Below are positions 14,511 to 21,691 of a stretch of DNA of 21,793 nucleotides, piece by piece. The notes under the pieces are model-generated. The model did no database searches. It saw only the letters and a list, made by a program, of their open reading frames with translations, and was not told the origin of the DNA. Each line of letters opens with the position of its first letter. Position 1 is the first letter of the stretch. A program made the position numbers and the translations under genes. The stretch lies in contig CABUHY010000025.1 of NCBI GenBank assembly GCA_902491475.1, positions 1 to 21,793 of the forward strand. The letters run 5' to 3'. This DNA is from an uncultured Eubacteriales bacterium (lineage in GTDB: Bacteria; Bacillota; Clostridia; Oscillospirales; Acutalibacteraceae).

Positions 14511-16646
14511 ATGAAAACCAAGATGAAAAAAATTATCGTTATGCTCCTGTGCGTGCTTTCGGTGCTGTCGCTTTGTTCGTGCAAAAAGAACACCGACGCC
14601 GTACGCATAGGCACGGGCGGCAAAAGCGGAGTCTATGACAGCGTAGGCCGTTCGCTTGCCGAAATCTTTTCGGAAAATTCCGTTGATACGGAGCTTAAAA
14701 CCACCGCAGGCTCGGCGGCTAACATAAGACTTCTGTCGGAGGGCTACCTTGACCTTGCGATAGCGCAGGAGGACATTGCCAACGACGCCTACAACGCTAC
14801 AGGCTCTTTTGAGGGCTCGGAGCAATACCGAGGTTACAGCGCCGTTGCGGAGCTCTATACGGAGGCGGTACAGATAGTTGTCCGCGCAGACTCCGACATA
14901 CGCTCGGTAAACGACCTTTCGGGCAAAAAGATAAGCCTCGGCGAACAGGACTCGGGCAGTGAAAAGAACGCAGTGCAGGTACTTGACATCTACGGCATTT
15001 CGACCGATATGGTAACCTGCGAGCATATGAATTACGAGCAGGAAGCCGCAGCGCTCTCAAACGGCGAAATCGACGCATTCTTTTTGACGGGCGGCACGAA
15101 TATCGGCTCTGTTTCAAGCCTTCAAAACATTCGGCTTATTTCAATAGACGCCTCAAAGGTCAACGACCTTGTCAAGAAATACAGCTTTTATCACGAATAT
15201 ATCATACCTGCCGGAACATATGCGGGTATTGACACGGACACGGTAACCGTCGGCGTAAAATCAATGCTTTTTGCCTCAGACAAGTTGAGCCGTGAAAAAG
15301 TCAGGGAGCTTACGGAAATAATCTTCGCAAACGAGGAAAAGCTTCAGCAGGGAGTTCCCACGCAGCTCGACCTTGTAAAGCCCGACAGCTCGGACGGCTT
15401 TTCGGTAAATCTCCACTCGGGCGCAAGCTCATACTACACGAACGCACAGTCGGTATGCAAATACACATTTTCGTTTGATATGTATCAGACGATTTTCATT
15501 GCGGTTATTGTGCTGTTCCTCGGTTCGTTCCTCAAAAAGCGAATTGAGTTTTTGCGCAAGTTTTGTATCCCCGCCCCCGTTGTCGGCGGTCTGATTTTTG
15601 CGGTTCTGACATTGATACTCTACACAACAAGGCTTGTGGAAATCTCCTTTGACGACACGCTGCGTGAGGTATGTATGGTTATGTTCTTTACCTCGGTAGG
15701 CTTCCAGGCAAATATGAAAGTTCTAAAAAGCGGCGGAAAATCGCTTATAGTTTTCCTGCTTCTGCTTATCGTGCTCATTGTCGGACAGAACGCAATAGCA
15801 ATCGGTCTTTCAAAGGCTCTCGGTCTGCCCGCTCTTGTCGGACTTTGCACGGGCTCAATCCCCATGGTCGGCGGTCACGGCACGGCAGGCGCTTTCGGTC
15901 CCGTATTGGAGGACTTCGGTATAAACGGCGCCACAACCGTCTGCACTGCGGCGGCGACCTTCGGACTTATCACGGGCTCGATTATCGGCGGTCCCATAGG
16001 CAACAGGCTAATTTCCAAAAAGCATCTCAAGCCCACCGAACCGGAGGACGACAGCGTACTTGTCGAGGACGAGGAAAAGCACGCAAGAAGCTTTTCAAAC
16101 TACGCTCCCGCCGTGTTCCAGCTTGTTACGGCAATAGGTATCGGCACGCTTATATCCTACCTTCTGTCGCTTACGGGTATGACCTTCCCGATATATATCG
16201 GCGCTATGATAGCGGCGGCAATTATACGAAATATCGGCGAATACTCGGGCAAAATCACGGTTCATATGGGCGAGATAAACGACATCGGCGGTATCTGCCT
16301 TTCGCTGTTCCTCGGAATTGCGATGATAATGCTCAAGCTTTGGCAGCTTGCCGACCTTGCGCTTCCGCTTTTGATATTGCTTGCGGGTCAGACGGTATTT
16401 ATGTTTGTGTTCGCATACTTTATAGTGTTCAGAGTTATGGGAGCGGACTATGACGCCGCAGTCATAACCTCGGGCGTGTGCGGCTTCGGAATGGGCGCCA
16501 CACCCAACGCCATGGCAAATATGCAGGCAATATGCGACAAATACTATCCGTCAATCAAGGCTTATCTGATAATTCCCATTGTCGGAAGTCTGTTTGCGGA
16601 TTTCTTGAACAGTCTTGTTATTACATTGTTTATAAACATCGTCTGA
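14511..16646 (+). CDS. TAXI binding-protein / GltS Na+:glutamate carrier fusion
   Basis: A 711-residue two-part membrane protein. Residues 1-24 form a lipoprotein signal (hydrophobic core, LCSC, Cys24). Residues about 30-315 are a TAXI-type TRAP solute-binding domain: VRIGTGGKSGVYDSVGRSLA, TTAGSAANIRLLSEGYLDLA, and VNDLSGKKISLGEQDSGSE. From about 325 to 711 it is a full GltS (ESS-family) carrier: CIPAPVVGGLI, GSIPMVGGHGTAGAFG, TFGLITGSIIGGPIG and GFGMGATPNAMANMQAI, closely matching the E. coli GltS motifs. GltS imports glutamate with Na+; known TAXI proteins bind glutamate or related acids, so a glutamate-like substrate fits both halves. TAXI domains normally serve DctQ/DctM membrane subunits, which are absent nearby. 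The frame is continuous, so this is a true fusion unless there is a sequencing error. The start at 14511 has a weak GGGAAAG site. Confidence 0.9.
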   Translation: MKTKMKKIIVMLLCVLSVLSLCSCKKNTDAVRIGTGGKSGVYDSVGRSLAEIFSENSVDTELKTTAGSAANIRLLSEGYLDLAIAQEDIANDAYNATGSFEGSEQYRGYSAVAELYTEAVQIVVRADSDIRSVNDLSGKKISLGEQDSGSEKNAVQVLDIYGISTDMVTCEHMNYEQEAAALSNGEIDAFFLTGGTNIGSVSSLQNIRLISIDASKVNDLVKKYSFYHEYIIPAGTYAGIDTDTVTVGVKSMLFASDKLSREKVRELTEIIFANEEKLQQGVPTQLDLVKPDSSDGFSVNLHSGASSYYTNAQSVCKYTFSFDMYQTIFIAVIVLFLGSFLKKRIEFLRKFCIPAPVVGGLIFAVLTLILYTTRLVEISFDDTLREVCMVMFFTSVGFQANMKVLKSGGKSLIVFLLLLIVLIVGQNAIAIGLSKALGLPALVGLCTGSIPMVGGHGTAGAFGPVLEDFGINGATTVCTAAATFGLITGSIIGGPIGNRLISKKHLKPTEPEDDSVLVEDEEKHARSFSNYAPAVFQLVTAIGIGTLISYLLSLTGMTFPIYIGAMIAAAIIRNIGEYSGKITVHMGEINDIGGICLSLFLGIAMIMLKLWQLADLALPLLILLAGQTVFMFVFAYFIVFRVMGADYDAAVITSGVCGFGMGATPNAMANMQAICDKYYPSIKAYLIIPIVGSLFADFLNSLVITLFINIV

Positions 16647-16657
16647 CGGAGGAAAAT

Positions 16658-16843
16658 ATGTTCGGATTTTTTAAGAAAAAATATAAGCTTGAAAGCGAAA
16701 ACCTTGCCGTGCCCGAAATTCATACGGACGAACAGGCAAAAAGTCAAAAGGCAAAGGACGAACACGAAATAGAATACGAAAACCTTGCCGTACCCGAAAT
16801 TCATCCGGCAAAGTTCAAAAATCACGAAAACAAGGACAAATAA
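16658..16843 (+). CDS. 61-residue protein with internal duplication
   Basis: Unrecognised. It starts at an ATG with an excellent CGGAGG site five bases upstream, 11 bases after the TAXI-GltS stop, so it is probably real and co-translated. The sequence opens with MFGFFKKKYK and then contains the segment ENLAVPEIH twice (residues 14-22 and 41-49), 27 residues apart. At DNA level the two 27-bp copies (16697-16723 and 16778-16804) differ at one base, pointing to a recent duplication. The rest is charged and likely unstructured; there is no signal peptide or membrane segment. A partner role for the transporter is a guess from position alone. Confidence 0.65.
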   Translation: MFGFFKKKYKLESENLAVPEIHTDEQAKSQKAKDEHEIEYENLAVPEIHPAKFKNHENKDK

Positions 16844-16860
16844 GAAAGCGGGGAGTTTTT

Positions 16861-17865
16861 ATGAAGTATGTCAAACTCGGTAAAACGGATATTGAGATTT
16901 CGCCGTTGTGCGTAGGCTGTATGAGCTTCGGCAAAGCGGGCACAATGCACGACTGGACGCTTGACGAAAAAGAAACCGAGGGCATGGTAAAGCATGCGCT
17001 CGACCTCGGCATAAACTTTTTTGACACCGCAAACTGCTACTCGGCGGGCACAAGCGAGGAATACCTCGGCAGGGCGCTCAAAAAGTGCGTTGCGAGAGAT
17101 AAGGTCGTTATAGCCTCAAAGGTTTATTTCAACGACGGCAGGCTCTCAAAAGAGGCGATTACACGGGAAATCGACGGCACGCTTAAAAGGCTCGGCACGG
17201 ATTATCTCGACCTGTATATAATCCACCGTTTCGACTATGACACGCCCATAGAGGAGACCATGGCGGCTCTTGACAGCCTTGTCAAGGCGGGAAAAGTCAG
17301 GGCACTCGGCGCTTCGGCAATGTACGGCTATCAGTTTTTCAATATGCAGCTTGCCGCAAGAGATAACGGCTTGACACCGTTTTCCGCAATGGAAAACCAT
17401 TATAACCTACTCTACCGTGAGGACGAAAGAGAGCTTATCCCTATCTGTAAGCAGTTCGGCGTTTCGCTTATGCCTTACAGTCCGCTTGCGGCGGGGCATC
17501 TTGCACGCCCGACCTGGGAGTCAAAATCAAAAAGAGGTCAGACCGACCGTGTTGCAAAGGGCAAATATGACAAGAGCGAAGCTACAGATATAAAAATCGT
17601 TGAAAGAGTTTCCGCTCTCGCACAAAAGCTCGGCTGTACAATGTCGCAGGTTGCCGTTGCGTGGCAGTGGAAAAAGGGCGTTGCTTCGCCGATTATCGGT
17701 GCGACAAAGGAAAGGTATCTTGACGACGCGGTCGGCGCACTCGGCATAACGCTCACGGACGAAGATGTATCATTCCTTGAAGAACCGTATGTTCCGCACA
17801 GTATCGTCGGCGCAATCGCACAAAACCCTCCGCAGGGCAAAATCCTTTTGGACGAAAAGAAATAA
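16861..17865 (+). CDS. Aldo/keto reductase
   Basis: A 334-residue NADPH-type aldo/keto reductase, probably cytoplasmic, that reduces aldehydes or ketones, including sugars. The catalytic tetrad is visible: Asp55 and Tyr60 in FFDTANCYSAG, Lys87 in IASKVYF, and His122 in IIHRFD. The motif YSPLAAGHLARPTW and the C-terminal cofactor region SPIIGATKERYLDDAVGAL are typical of the YajO/IolS-like group of bacterial AKRs. Length is normal for that group. The ATG follows GGGGAG five bases upstream, and the gene begins 17 bases after the 61-residue ORF, so it closes the plus-strand operon. No clear terminator follows before the repeats. The substrate is unknown; a role in sugar metabolism is possible from context. 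Confidence 0.93.
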   Translation: MKYVKLGKTDIEISPLCVGCMSFGKAGTMHDWTLDEKETEGMVKHALDLGINFFDTANCYSAGTSEEYLGRALKKCVARDKVVIASKVYFNDGRLSKEAITREIDGTLKRLGTDYLDLYIIHRFDYDTPIEETMAALDSLVKAGKVRALGASAMYGYQFFNMQLAARDNGLTPFSAMENHYNLLYREDERELIPICKQFGVSLMPYSPLAAGHLARPTWESKSKRGQTDRVAKGKYDKSEATDIKIVERVSALAQKLGCTMSQVAVAWQWKKGVASPIIGATKERYLDDAVGALGITLTDEDVSFLEEPYVPHSIVGAIAQNPPQGKILLDEKK

Positions 17866-17920
17866 AGCGTAACGGCGGATAAGCACCCATATGGCGAGGT
17901 AATATGTAATAGTGAAGAGC

Positions 17921-18080
17921 GTAGGGACAGGGCTCGCCCCTGTCCGAAAGAAATTATATATAAGTCATATCGGCGGACAGCCCTTGCGGCTGCATGTGGG
18001 ATTGGTTTTACAATCCCTCCGCCTCACATTCGTTCGGCACCTCCCTTTACACAAGGGAGGCTGAACGCACGAATTGAAAA
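17921..18080 (+). repeat. 160-bp repeat unit, copy 1
   Basis: Begins with the CGTAGGG hairpin (GGACAGGG, CTCGC, CCCTGTCC), contains CGGACAGCCCTTGCGGCTGC, and ends with the CCTCCCTT, TACAC, AAGGGAGG hairpin and CGCACGAATTGAAAA. It is identical to 18118-18277 except for C/T in the first loop. The gene-free stretch 17866-18440 consists mainly of these units and the related repeat at 18298. Confidence 0.85.
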
Positions 18081-18117
18081 ACATACCCGCCGTTACCGAT
18101 ACGACAACGCACAATCC

Positions 18118-18277
18118 GTAGGGACAGGGCTTGCCCCTGTCCGAAAGAAATTATATATAAGTCATATCGGCGGACAGCCCTTGCGGCTGCATGTGGGATT
18201 GGTTTTACAATCCCTCCGCCTCACATTCGTTCGGCACCTCCCTTTACACAAGGGAGGCTGAACGCACGAATTGAAAA
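18118..18277 (+). repeat. 160-bp repeat unit, copy 2
   Basis: 159 of 160 bases match copy 1, in the same orientation, after a 37-bp unrelated spacer. The near identity suggests recent duplication or gene conversion. Confidence 0.85.
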
Positions 18278-18297
18278 TTATAGCGAACAGCGTAGGG

Positions 18298-18365
18298 CTG
18301 TGGGATATAATTTATAATCCGTGCGAAGCACCCACAATTTTTCATTTTTCATTTTTCACTCGCCC
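18298..18365 (+). repeat. Repeat with GCGAAGCACCC and CATTTTTCATT tail
   Basis: Matches 2447-2521 in the same orientation: CTGTGGGATATAATTTATAA, then CCGTGCGAAGCACCC, then a TTCATT-type tail ending CACTCGCCC. The tail has fewer units than the left copy. Confidence 0.65.
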
Positions 18366-18382
18366 TTGTCCATTAAATCCGC

Positions 18383-18421
18383 AAAAAAGCCATAGGTATT
18401 CCCACGAACACCTATGGCTTT
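18383..18421 (-). terminator. Intrinsic terminator of the NSS transporter gene
   Basis: Minus strand: AAAGCCATAGGTGTTC, GTGG loop, GAATACCTATGGC, then TTTTTT. The stem is long and pairs throughout apart from one G-T wobble. It starts 20 bases after the transporter stop. Confidence 0.88.
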
Positions 18422-18440
18422 GATAATTTATTCAAACAAA

Positions 18441-19913
18441 TTACTTTGCTTTCTTTTTTCTGCCCGTCAGAAGCGACACGCCGAAAATCACGCCCAAAAG
18501 CAACAGTGCAAACGCCATCCAGCCCACAAGCACTGCCGTGCCCTGTGAAACGAAGGTGTCATAGTAGCCCTTGAGGTAAACGATAATTACGATAAGCGGC
18601 AAAACATACTGCATATACGCTCTTACCCATTTCGGGAATTTCAAGCCCTCGCCCTCGTTGGCTTCCTTGAGGAAGTTTTCAAATCCCCAGCCGTTGCGCC
18701 TTACGCAAAACATTACGAACAACAGGCTTCCGAGCGGCAAAAGGTTGTAGGAAACAATAAAGTCCTCCAAATCCATAATGCCCGTACCCTCTCCCAAGGG
18801 CTGGAATTTTGAAAGAAGATTGAAGCCTAAAATCGCAGGGATTGAAATGAGCGTTACGATAACAAAATTTACCGCAACCGACTTTTTACGCTTCCACTCT
18901 TTCATATCCATAAACGCCGCAATCAGGTTTTCAAACACCGCGACAACGGTCGAAAGCGCCGCAAACGACATAAATATGAAGAAGAGCGTGCCCCAAAGTC
19001 TGCCGCCCCGCATCTGATTGAAGAGGTTCGGAAGAGTAATGAACAACAGCGACGGACCCGCACCCGGTTCAACGCCGAATGAGAAGCAGGCGGGAATGAT
19101 TATAAAGCCCGCTGTCAATGCGACAAGCGTATCAAGAATCATTACATTTATCGCCTCTCCCGCAAGTCGTTTTTTCTTGTCGAGATAGCTGCCGAAGATT
19201 TCCATTGCGCCGATACCGAGGCTCAGCGTAAAGAACGAGTGGCTCATTGCCGCAAATATCGCCGTACCGAAGCCCTTTGCCTTGACTGCCGCAAAGTCTG
19301 GTACAAGATAGAATCTGAAGCCCTCTTTTGCATTGGGAAGCGTTGCGGAGTTAATGGCAAGCGCTATCATAAGAACTATGAGCAAGGTCATCATTACCTT
19401 TGTGACCTTCTCGACGCCGTTTTTAACGCCGAGAGCGCAAATGCCGAACGATACGACAATCGCAACAAACGCCCATATACCCATTGTTAAAGGCTGACCG
19501 AGCATATTCGAGAATGCGTCCGCAACGCCGTCAACCGACAACCCCGAAAGCTTGCCCGTGAGCTCAAGGTAGGTATAATAGAGCATCCAGCCCGCAACCA
19601 TTGTGTAAAACGACATCAAAAGGAAACAGCCGATAATGCTTATCCATTTGAGATTATGCCATTTTGTGCCTGCGGGTTCGAGCTTTTCAAACGCCCTGCC
19701 CATACCGAGCTTACTCGCCCTGCCTATCGCAAATTCCGACACGAGTATCGGAAAGCCGAGTATTACCAAAAATATCAAATACATCACTATGAAAGCCGCA
19801 CCGCCGTACATACCGCATATGTAGGGGAACTTCCACACATTACCTATTCCTACGGCACAGCCTGCCGAAACAAGAATAAAGCCGAGTCTGGAACCGAATT
19901 TCTCCCTTTCCAT
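18441..19913 (-). CDS. NSS-family Na+-dependent transporter (SNF)
   Basis: A 490-residue membrane protein of the neurotransmitter:sodium symporter family, which imports amino acids or related amines with Na+. TM1 carries the hallmark SAGCAVGIGNVWKFPY (residues 16-31), the unwound segment that binds substrate and sodium. Other family marks are GGAAFIVMYLIFLVILGFPIL, SFYTMVAGWMLYYTYLE and AAMSHSFFTLSLGIGAMEIFGSYL. About 11-12 hydrophobic segments are expected, as in LeuT and MhsT. The substrate cannot be read by eye. The ATG has GGAGGTG at six-base spacing. It has its own promoter (19943-19971) and terminator (18383-18421), so it is probably a single-gene unit. Confidence 0.94.
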   Translation of the reverse strand: MEREKFGSRLGFILVSAGCAVGIGNVWKFPYICGMYGGAAFIVMYLIFLVILGFPILVSEFAIGRASKLGMGRAFEKLEPAGTKWHNLKWISIIGCFLLMSFYTMVAGWMLYYTYLELTGKLSGLSVDGVADAFSNMLGQPLTMGIWAFVAIVVSFGICALGVKNGVEKVTKVMMTLLIVLMIALAINSATLPNAKEGFRFYLVPDFAAVKAKGFGTAIFAAMSHSFFTLSLGIGAMEIFGSYLDKKKRLAGEAINVMILDTLVALTAGFIIIPACFSFGVEPGAGPSLLFITLPNLFNQMRGGRLWGTLFFIFMSFAALSTVVAVFENLIAAFMDMKEWKRKKSVAVNFVIVTLISIPAILGFNLLSKFQPLGEGTGIMDLEDFIVSYNLLPLGSLLFVMFCVRRNGWGFENFLKEANEGEGLKFPKWVRAYMQYVLPLIVIIVYLKGYYDTFVSQGTAVLVGWMAFALLLLGVIFGVSLLTGRKKKAK

Positions 19914-19942
19914 AACACACCTCCGTTAAACATTGGAATTAT

Positions 19943-19971
19943 ATAATACCATATATTACGGATGTGTTCAA
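19943..19971 (-). promoter_or_regulatory. Predicted promoter of the NSS transporter
   Basis: Minus strand: -35 TTGAAC (19966-19971), 17-bp spacer, -10 TATTAT (19943-19948), about 30 bases before the ATG. Both hexamers are near the sigma-A consensus. Confidence 0.6.
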
Positions 19972-20026
19972 TAATAAATTCGTGTTATGGATAAAACAGA
20001 TATACATTAAGATATATATAAATCAA

Positions 20027-20518
20027 TCAGCCGTCAATAAACACAATCGTAACACCTGCGCGTTCGGCATACTCAACCGTGTTTTTTGTTCCGCCGTCAC
20101 TACCGTTAAAAACCGCAATAACCCTTGCCGCCCTGTCAACCATCCACTTGTTGCGTTTCTGAAAAACATTCGGGGTATAACCGTCACTCACAAAGTGAAT
20201 AAAATCCGCATTTTCGGTAATACTGTTGTATTCTTTGCTCTCGGTTTCTGTGCGATTTTCGCCGAATTTAGGATAAGGACAGGCACATATGAGTTTTATG
20301 TCATATCCGTTATTTTTAAGTTTCAAAACAGTTTCAGCCGCCCAAATATCCACGCCCCGCGCCATTCCCGTAATAAAAACATCAAATCCGTCCGAAACAG
20401 CACGCAATATTTCCGTTTCAAGGTCCTTTTTTATTTCCCGCTCGGAACGGTTGAGCTTTTCCGGTCTGTGCCCCGTAAAGCAAATCCGATGTAATCTTTT
20501 CGCATTTTCCGTATTCAT
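20027..20518 (-). CDS. SLOG-family (DUF1273/YpsA-like) protein
   Basis: A 163-residue protein with a SLOG/Rossmann-type nucleotide-binding fold. Marks are CFTGHRPEKL near the start (residues 13-22), FITGMARGVDIWAAE in the middle, and FNGSDGGTKNTVEYAERAG near the end. SLOG proteins bind nucleotide-derived ligands or act in nucleotide metabolism and signalling; relatives include YpsA and DprA-like proteins. The exact role is unknown. I chose the ATG at 20518 because AAAGGAGAGG sits directly upstream; a longer start at 20557 would bury that site in the gene. It diverges from the XRE regulator at 20637, with repeated sites between, so it is probably controlled by it. Confidence 0.85.
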   Translation of the reverse strand: MNTENAKRLHRICFTGHRPEKLNRSEREIKKDLETEILRAVSDGFDVFITGMARGVDIWAAETVLKLKNNGYDIKLICACPYPKFGENRTETESKEYNSITENADFIHFVSDGYTPNVFQKRNKWMVDRAARVIAVFNGSDGGTKNTVEYAERAGVTIVFIDG

Positions 20519-20537
20519 TTTATCCTCTCCTTTATAC

Positions 20538-20621
20538 CAGTGATTACAGTTTAACATAACAGTAATTACAGTACAATAGTTTAGTACATTATATTTTAAT
20601 TTAGAGGTAAAATTATTACAG
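20538..20621. promoter_or_regulatory. Candidate operators between SLOG and XRE genes
   Basis: CAGTGATTACAGT (20538-20550) and CAGTAATTACAGT (20560-20572) are direct repeats differing at one base, 22 bp apart, about two helical turns. A third partial site, ATTACAG, lies at 20615-20621 near the XRE ribosome site. A TATAAA on the minus strand (20531-20536) and TATATT on the plus strand (20590-20595) are likely -10 elements. The layout fits binding by the adjacent XRE repressor. Confidence 0.45.
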
Positions 20622-20636
20622 AAGGGCGGTGCTGTT

Positions 20637-20957
20637 ATGGATACACACGAAAGGCTTCGTCAGCTCCTAAAAGAACGGGGTTGGACGGAATACAGACTTT
20701 CAAAAAACTGCGGACTCTCAGAGTCAACTCTCGGCAATATTTACAGAAGAAACACCGTGCCCTCTATTGCAACTCTTGAAACTATATGCAAGGGCTTCGG
20801 CATTACGATGTCGCAGTTTTTCGCCGAGGGCGAAATGGTTGAAATGACACCCGAGCTTAAAGAGCTGTTCGACAGTTGGGTAAACCTCACACCCGAACAG
20901 AAAGATGCCGTAAACCGCCTGCTCAAATCTATGAACCACGATAACGGGAATAAATAA
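20637..20957 (+). CDS. XRE-family HTH regulator
   Basis: A 106-residue protein. Residues 4-62 form a Cro/C1-type helix-turn-helix: RLRQLLKERGWTEYRLSKNC, then LSESTLGNIYRRNTVPSIAT and LETICKGFGITMSQFF. The short C-terminal tail (about 68-106, TPELKELFDSWVNLTPEQK) is helical and probably helps dimer formation. The ATG follows AAGGGCGGTG. It diverges from the SLOG-domain gene and is followed by a terminator, so it is a single-gene unit; the repeated sites in the gap suggest that it regulates itself and its neighbour. Confidence 0.9.
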   Translation: MDTHERLRQLLKERGWTEYRLSKNCGLSESTLGNIYRRNTVPSIATLETICKGFGITMSQFFAEGEMVEMTPELKELFDSWVNLTPEQKDAVNRLLKSMNHDNGNK

Positions 20958-20968
20958 ACGAAATAAGT

Positions 20969-21007
20969 AAAACCGGAAGCATTGAATGTTAGTGCTTCCG
21001 GTTTTTT
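20969..21007 (+). terminator. Intrinsic terminator of the XRE gene
   Basis: A 13-bp perfect stem, AAAACCGGAAGCA (20969-20981) with TGCTTCCGGTTTT (20993-21005), an 11-base loop and a T-run to 21007. It begins 12 bases after the XRE stop. Confidence 0.9.
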
Positions 21008-21102
21008 GCTTACTAATTCATATAAAACCGTTTACTGTTATACATAGTGCCCTTACGGGCAAGGTAATAATGAAAAATGAAAAGCAAAAGACCGCCTTAT
21101 CC

Positions 21103-21129
21103 CGTAGGGACAGGGCTCGCCCCTGTCCG
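21103..21129 (+). repeat. Small hairpin of the CGTAGGG family
   Basis: CGTAGGGACAGGG, CTCGC, CCCTGTCCG, the same as the start of the 160-bp repeat units at 17921. Region 21008-21793 contains only repeats and a possible insertion-sequence end; no gene is supported. Confidence 0.65.
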
Positions 21130-21160
21130 TCAGTAAATATGAAATTACCTGAGAAGTTCC

Positions 21161-21210
21161 GCTCCCTCGTCGAGGGAGCTGTCAAATGCGAAGCGTTTGA
21201 CTGAGGGAGT
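21161..21210 (-). repeat. CAGTCA hairpin element with GCTCCCTCG palindrome
   Basis: On the minus strand it reads CCCTCAGTCAAACGC, a short loop, GCATTTGACAGC and then GCTCCCTCG paired with CGAGGGAGC. The flanks match the hairpins at 262 and 21692, while the tip of the first stem is different. Confidence 0.55.
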
Positions 21211-21268
21211 TTACGCCCTTACGGGCGAGTGAAAAATGAATGATGAAGAATGAAAAATGAAAAATTGC

Positions 21269-21437
21269 GGGTGCTTCGCACGGCGTCGTCGTTTGCTCCG
21301 TATCGTTCGCAACAGCTTTTGGCTGCCTCTCACTCACTACGCAACTCCTCCTTTTCCGCAAAAATCACGCTCGGCTCGCCTGCTCGGTTGTAAACGCCCT
21401 CCCGACGGCTCGCTGTCGCTACCGACTTTTGCGGATT
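21269..21437 (+). repeat. 169-bp repeat (element A), right copy
   Basis: Reverse complement of 2141-2309 with four substitutions and no gaps. A CATTTTTCATT-type tail (on the minus strand) precedes it at about 21230-21268. A CGTAGGG hairpin directly follows at 21440-21466. Confidence 0.75.
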
Positions 21438-21439
21438 TA

Positions 21440-21466
21440 CGGACAGCCGCAAGGGCTGTCCCTACG
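21440..21466 (-). repeat. Small hairpin of the CGTAGGG family
   Basis: Minus strand: CGTAGGGACAGCC, CTTGC, GGCTGTCCG. The leader and end match other members, while the inner stem is changed on both sides so that pairing is kept (GGACAGCC with GGCTGTCC). Confidence 0.6.
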
Positions 21467-21509
21467 GGTGTACAAACTGAGTTGCACGCAGAACCAAGCC
21501 TTCCTCTGA

Positions 21510-21627
21510 CGGGCAACATATGCGACCGCCGCCTGTGGCGGATAAAGGAAGCATCTGTTGGCGTAGCGGTCGATTTTGTGCGGCGCTCCAAGCCGCATTA
21601 ACGAAATCGGGTACCGCAAGAGGGCAA
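21510..21627 (+). repeat. 118-bp structured repeat (element B), right copy
   Basis: Same orientation as 1893-2010, with five substitutions. Where the left copy has ACAAAATCG closing the long stem, this copy has ACGAAATCG, which still pairs with CGATTTTGT through a G-U wobble. Confidence 0.75.
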
Positions 21628-21691
21628 TAGGTGGCACGCCGTAGGCGTGTCGGAAGGAAAGAAAGCAATAAATATCAAATTTTCGTTATCT

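Noticed and set aside
15671..16453. Long plus-strand open frame (260 codons) inside the TAXI-GltS gene
   Set aside because: An out-of-frame shadow: rich in Arg, Tyr and His with no hydrophobic core, while the overlapping frame has clear GltS motifs.
16478..16657. N-terminal extension of the 61-residue protein into the GltS gene
   Set aside because: It overlaps the end of the carrier in another frame; the CGGAGG site marks the ATG at 16658 as the start.
17921..18277. Possible CRISPR-like array
   Set aside because: Only two units of 160 bp with one 37-bp spacer and no cas genes; the unit is much longer than a CRISPR repeat.
20519..20557. Longer N-terminus for the SLOG protein
   Set aside because: The extra 13 residues cover the AAAGGAGAGG ribosome site and part of an operator repeat; the ATG at 20518 fits better.
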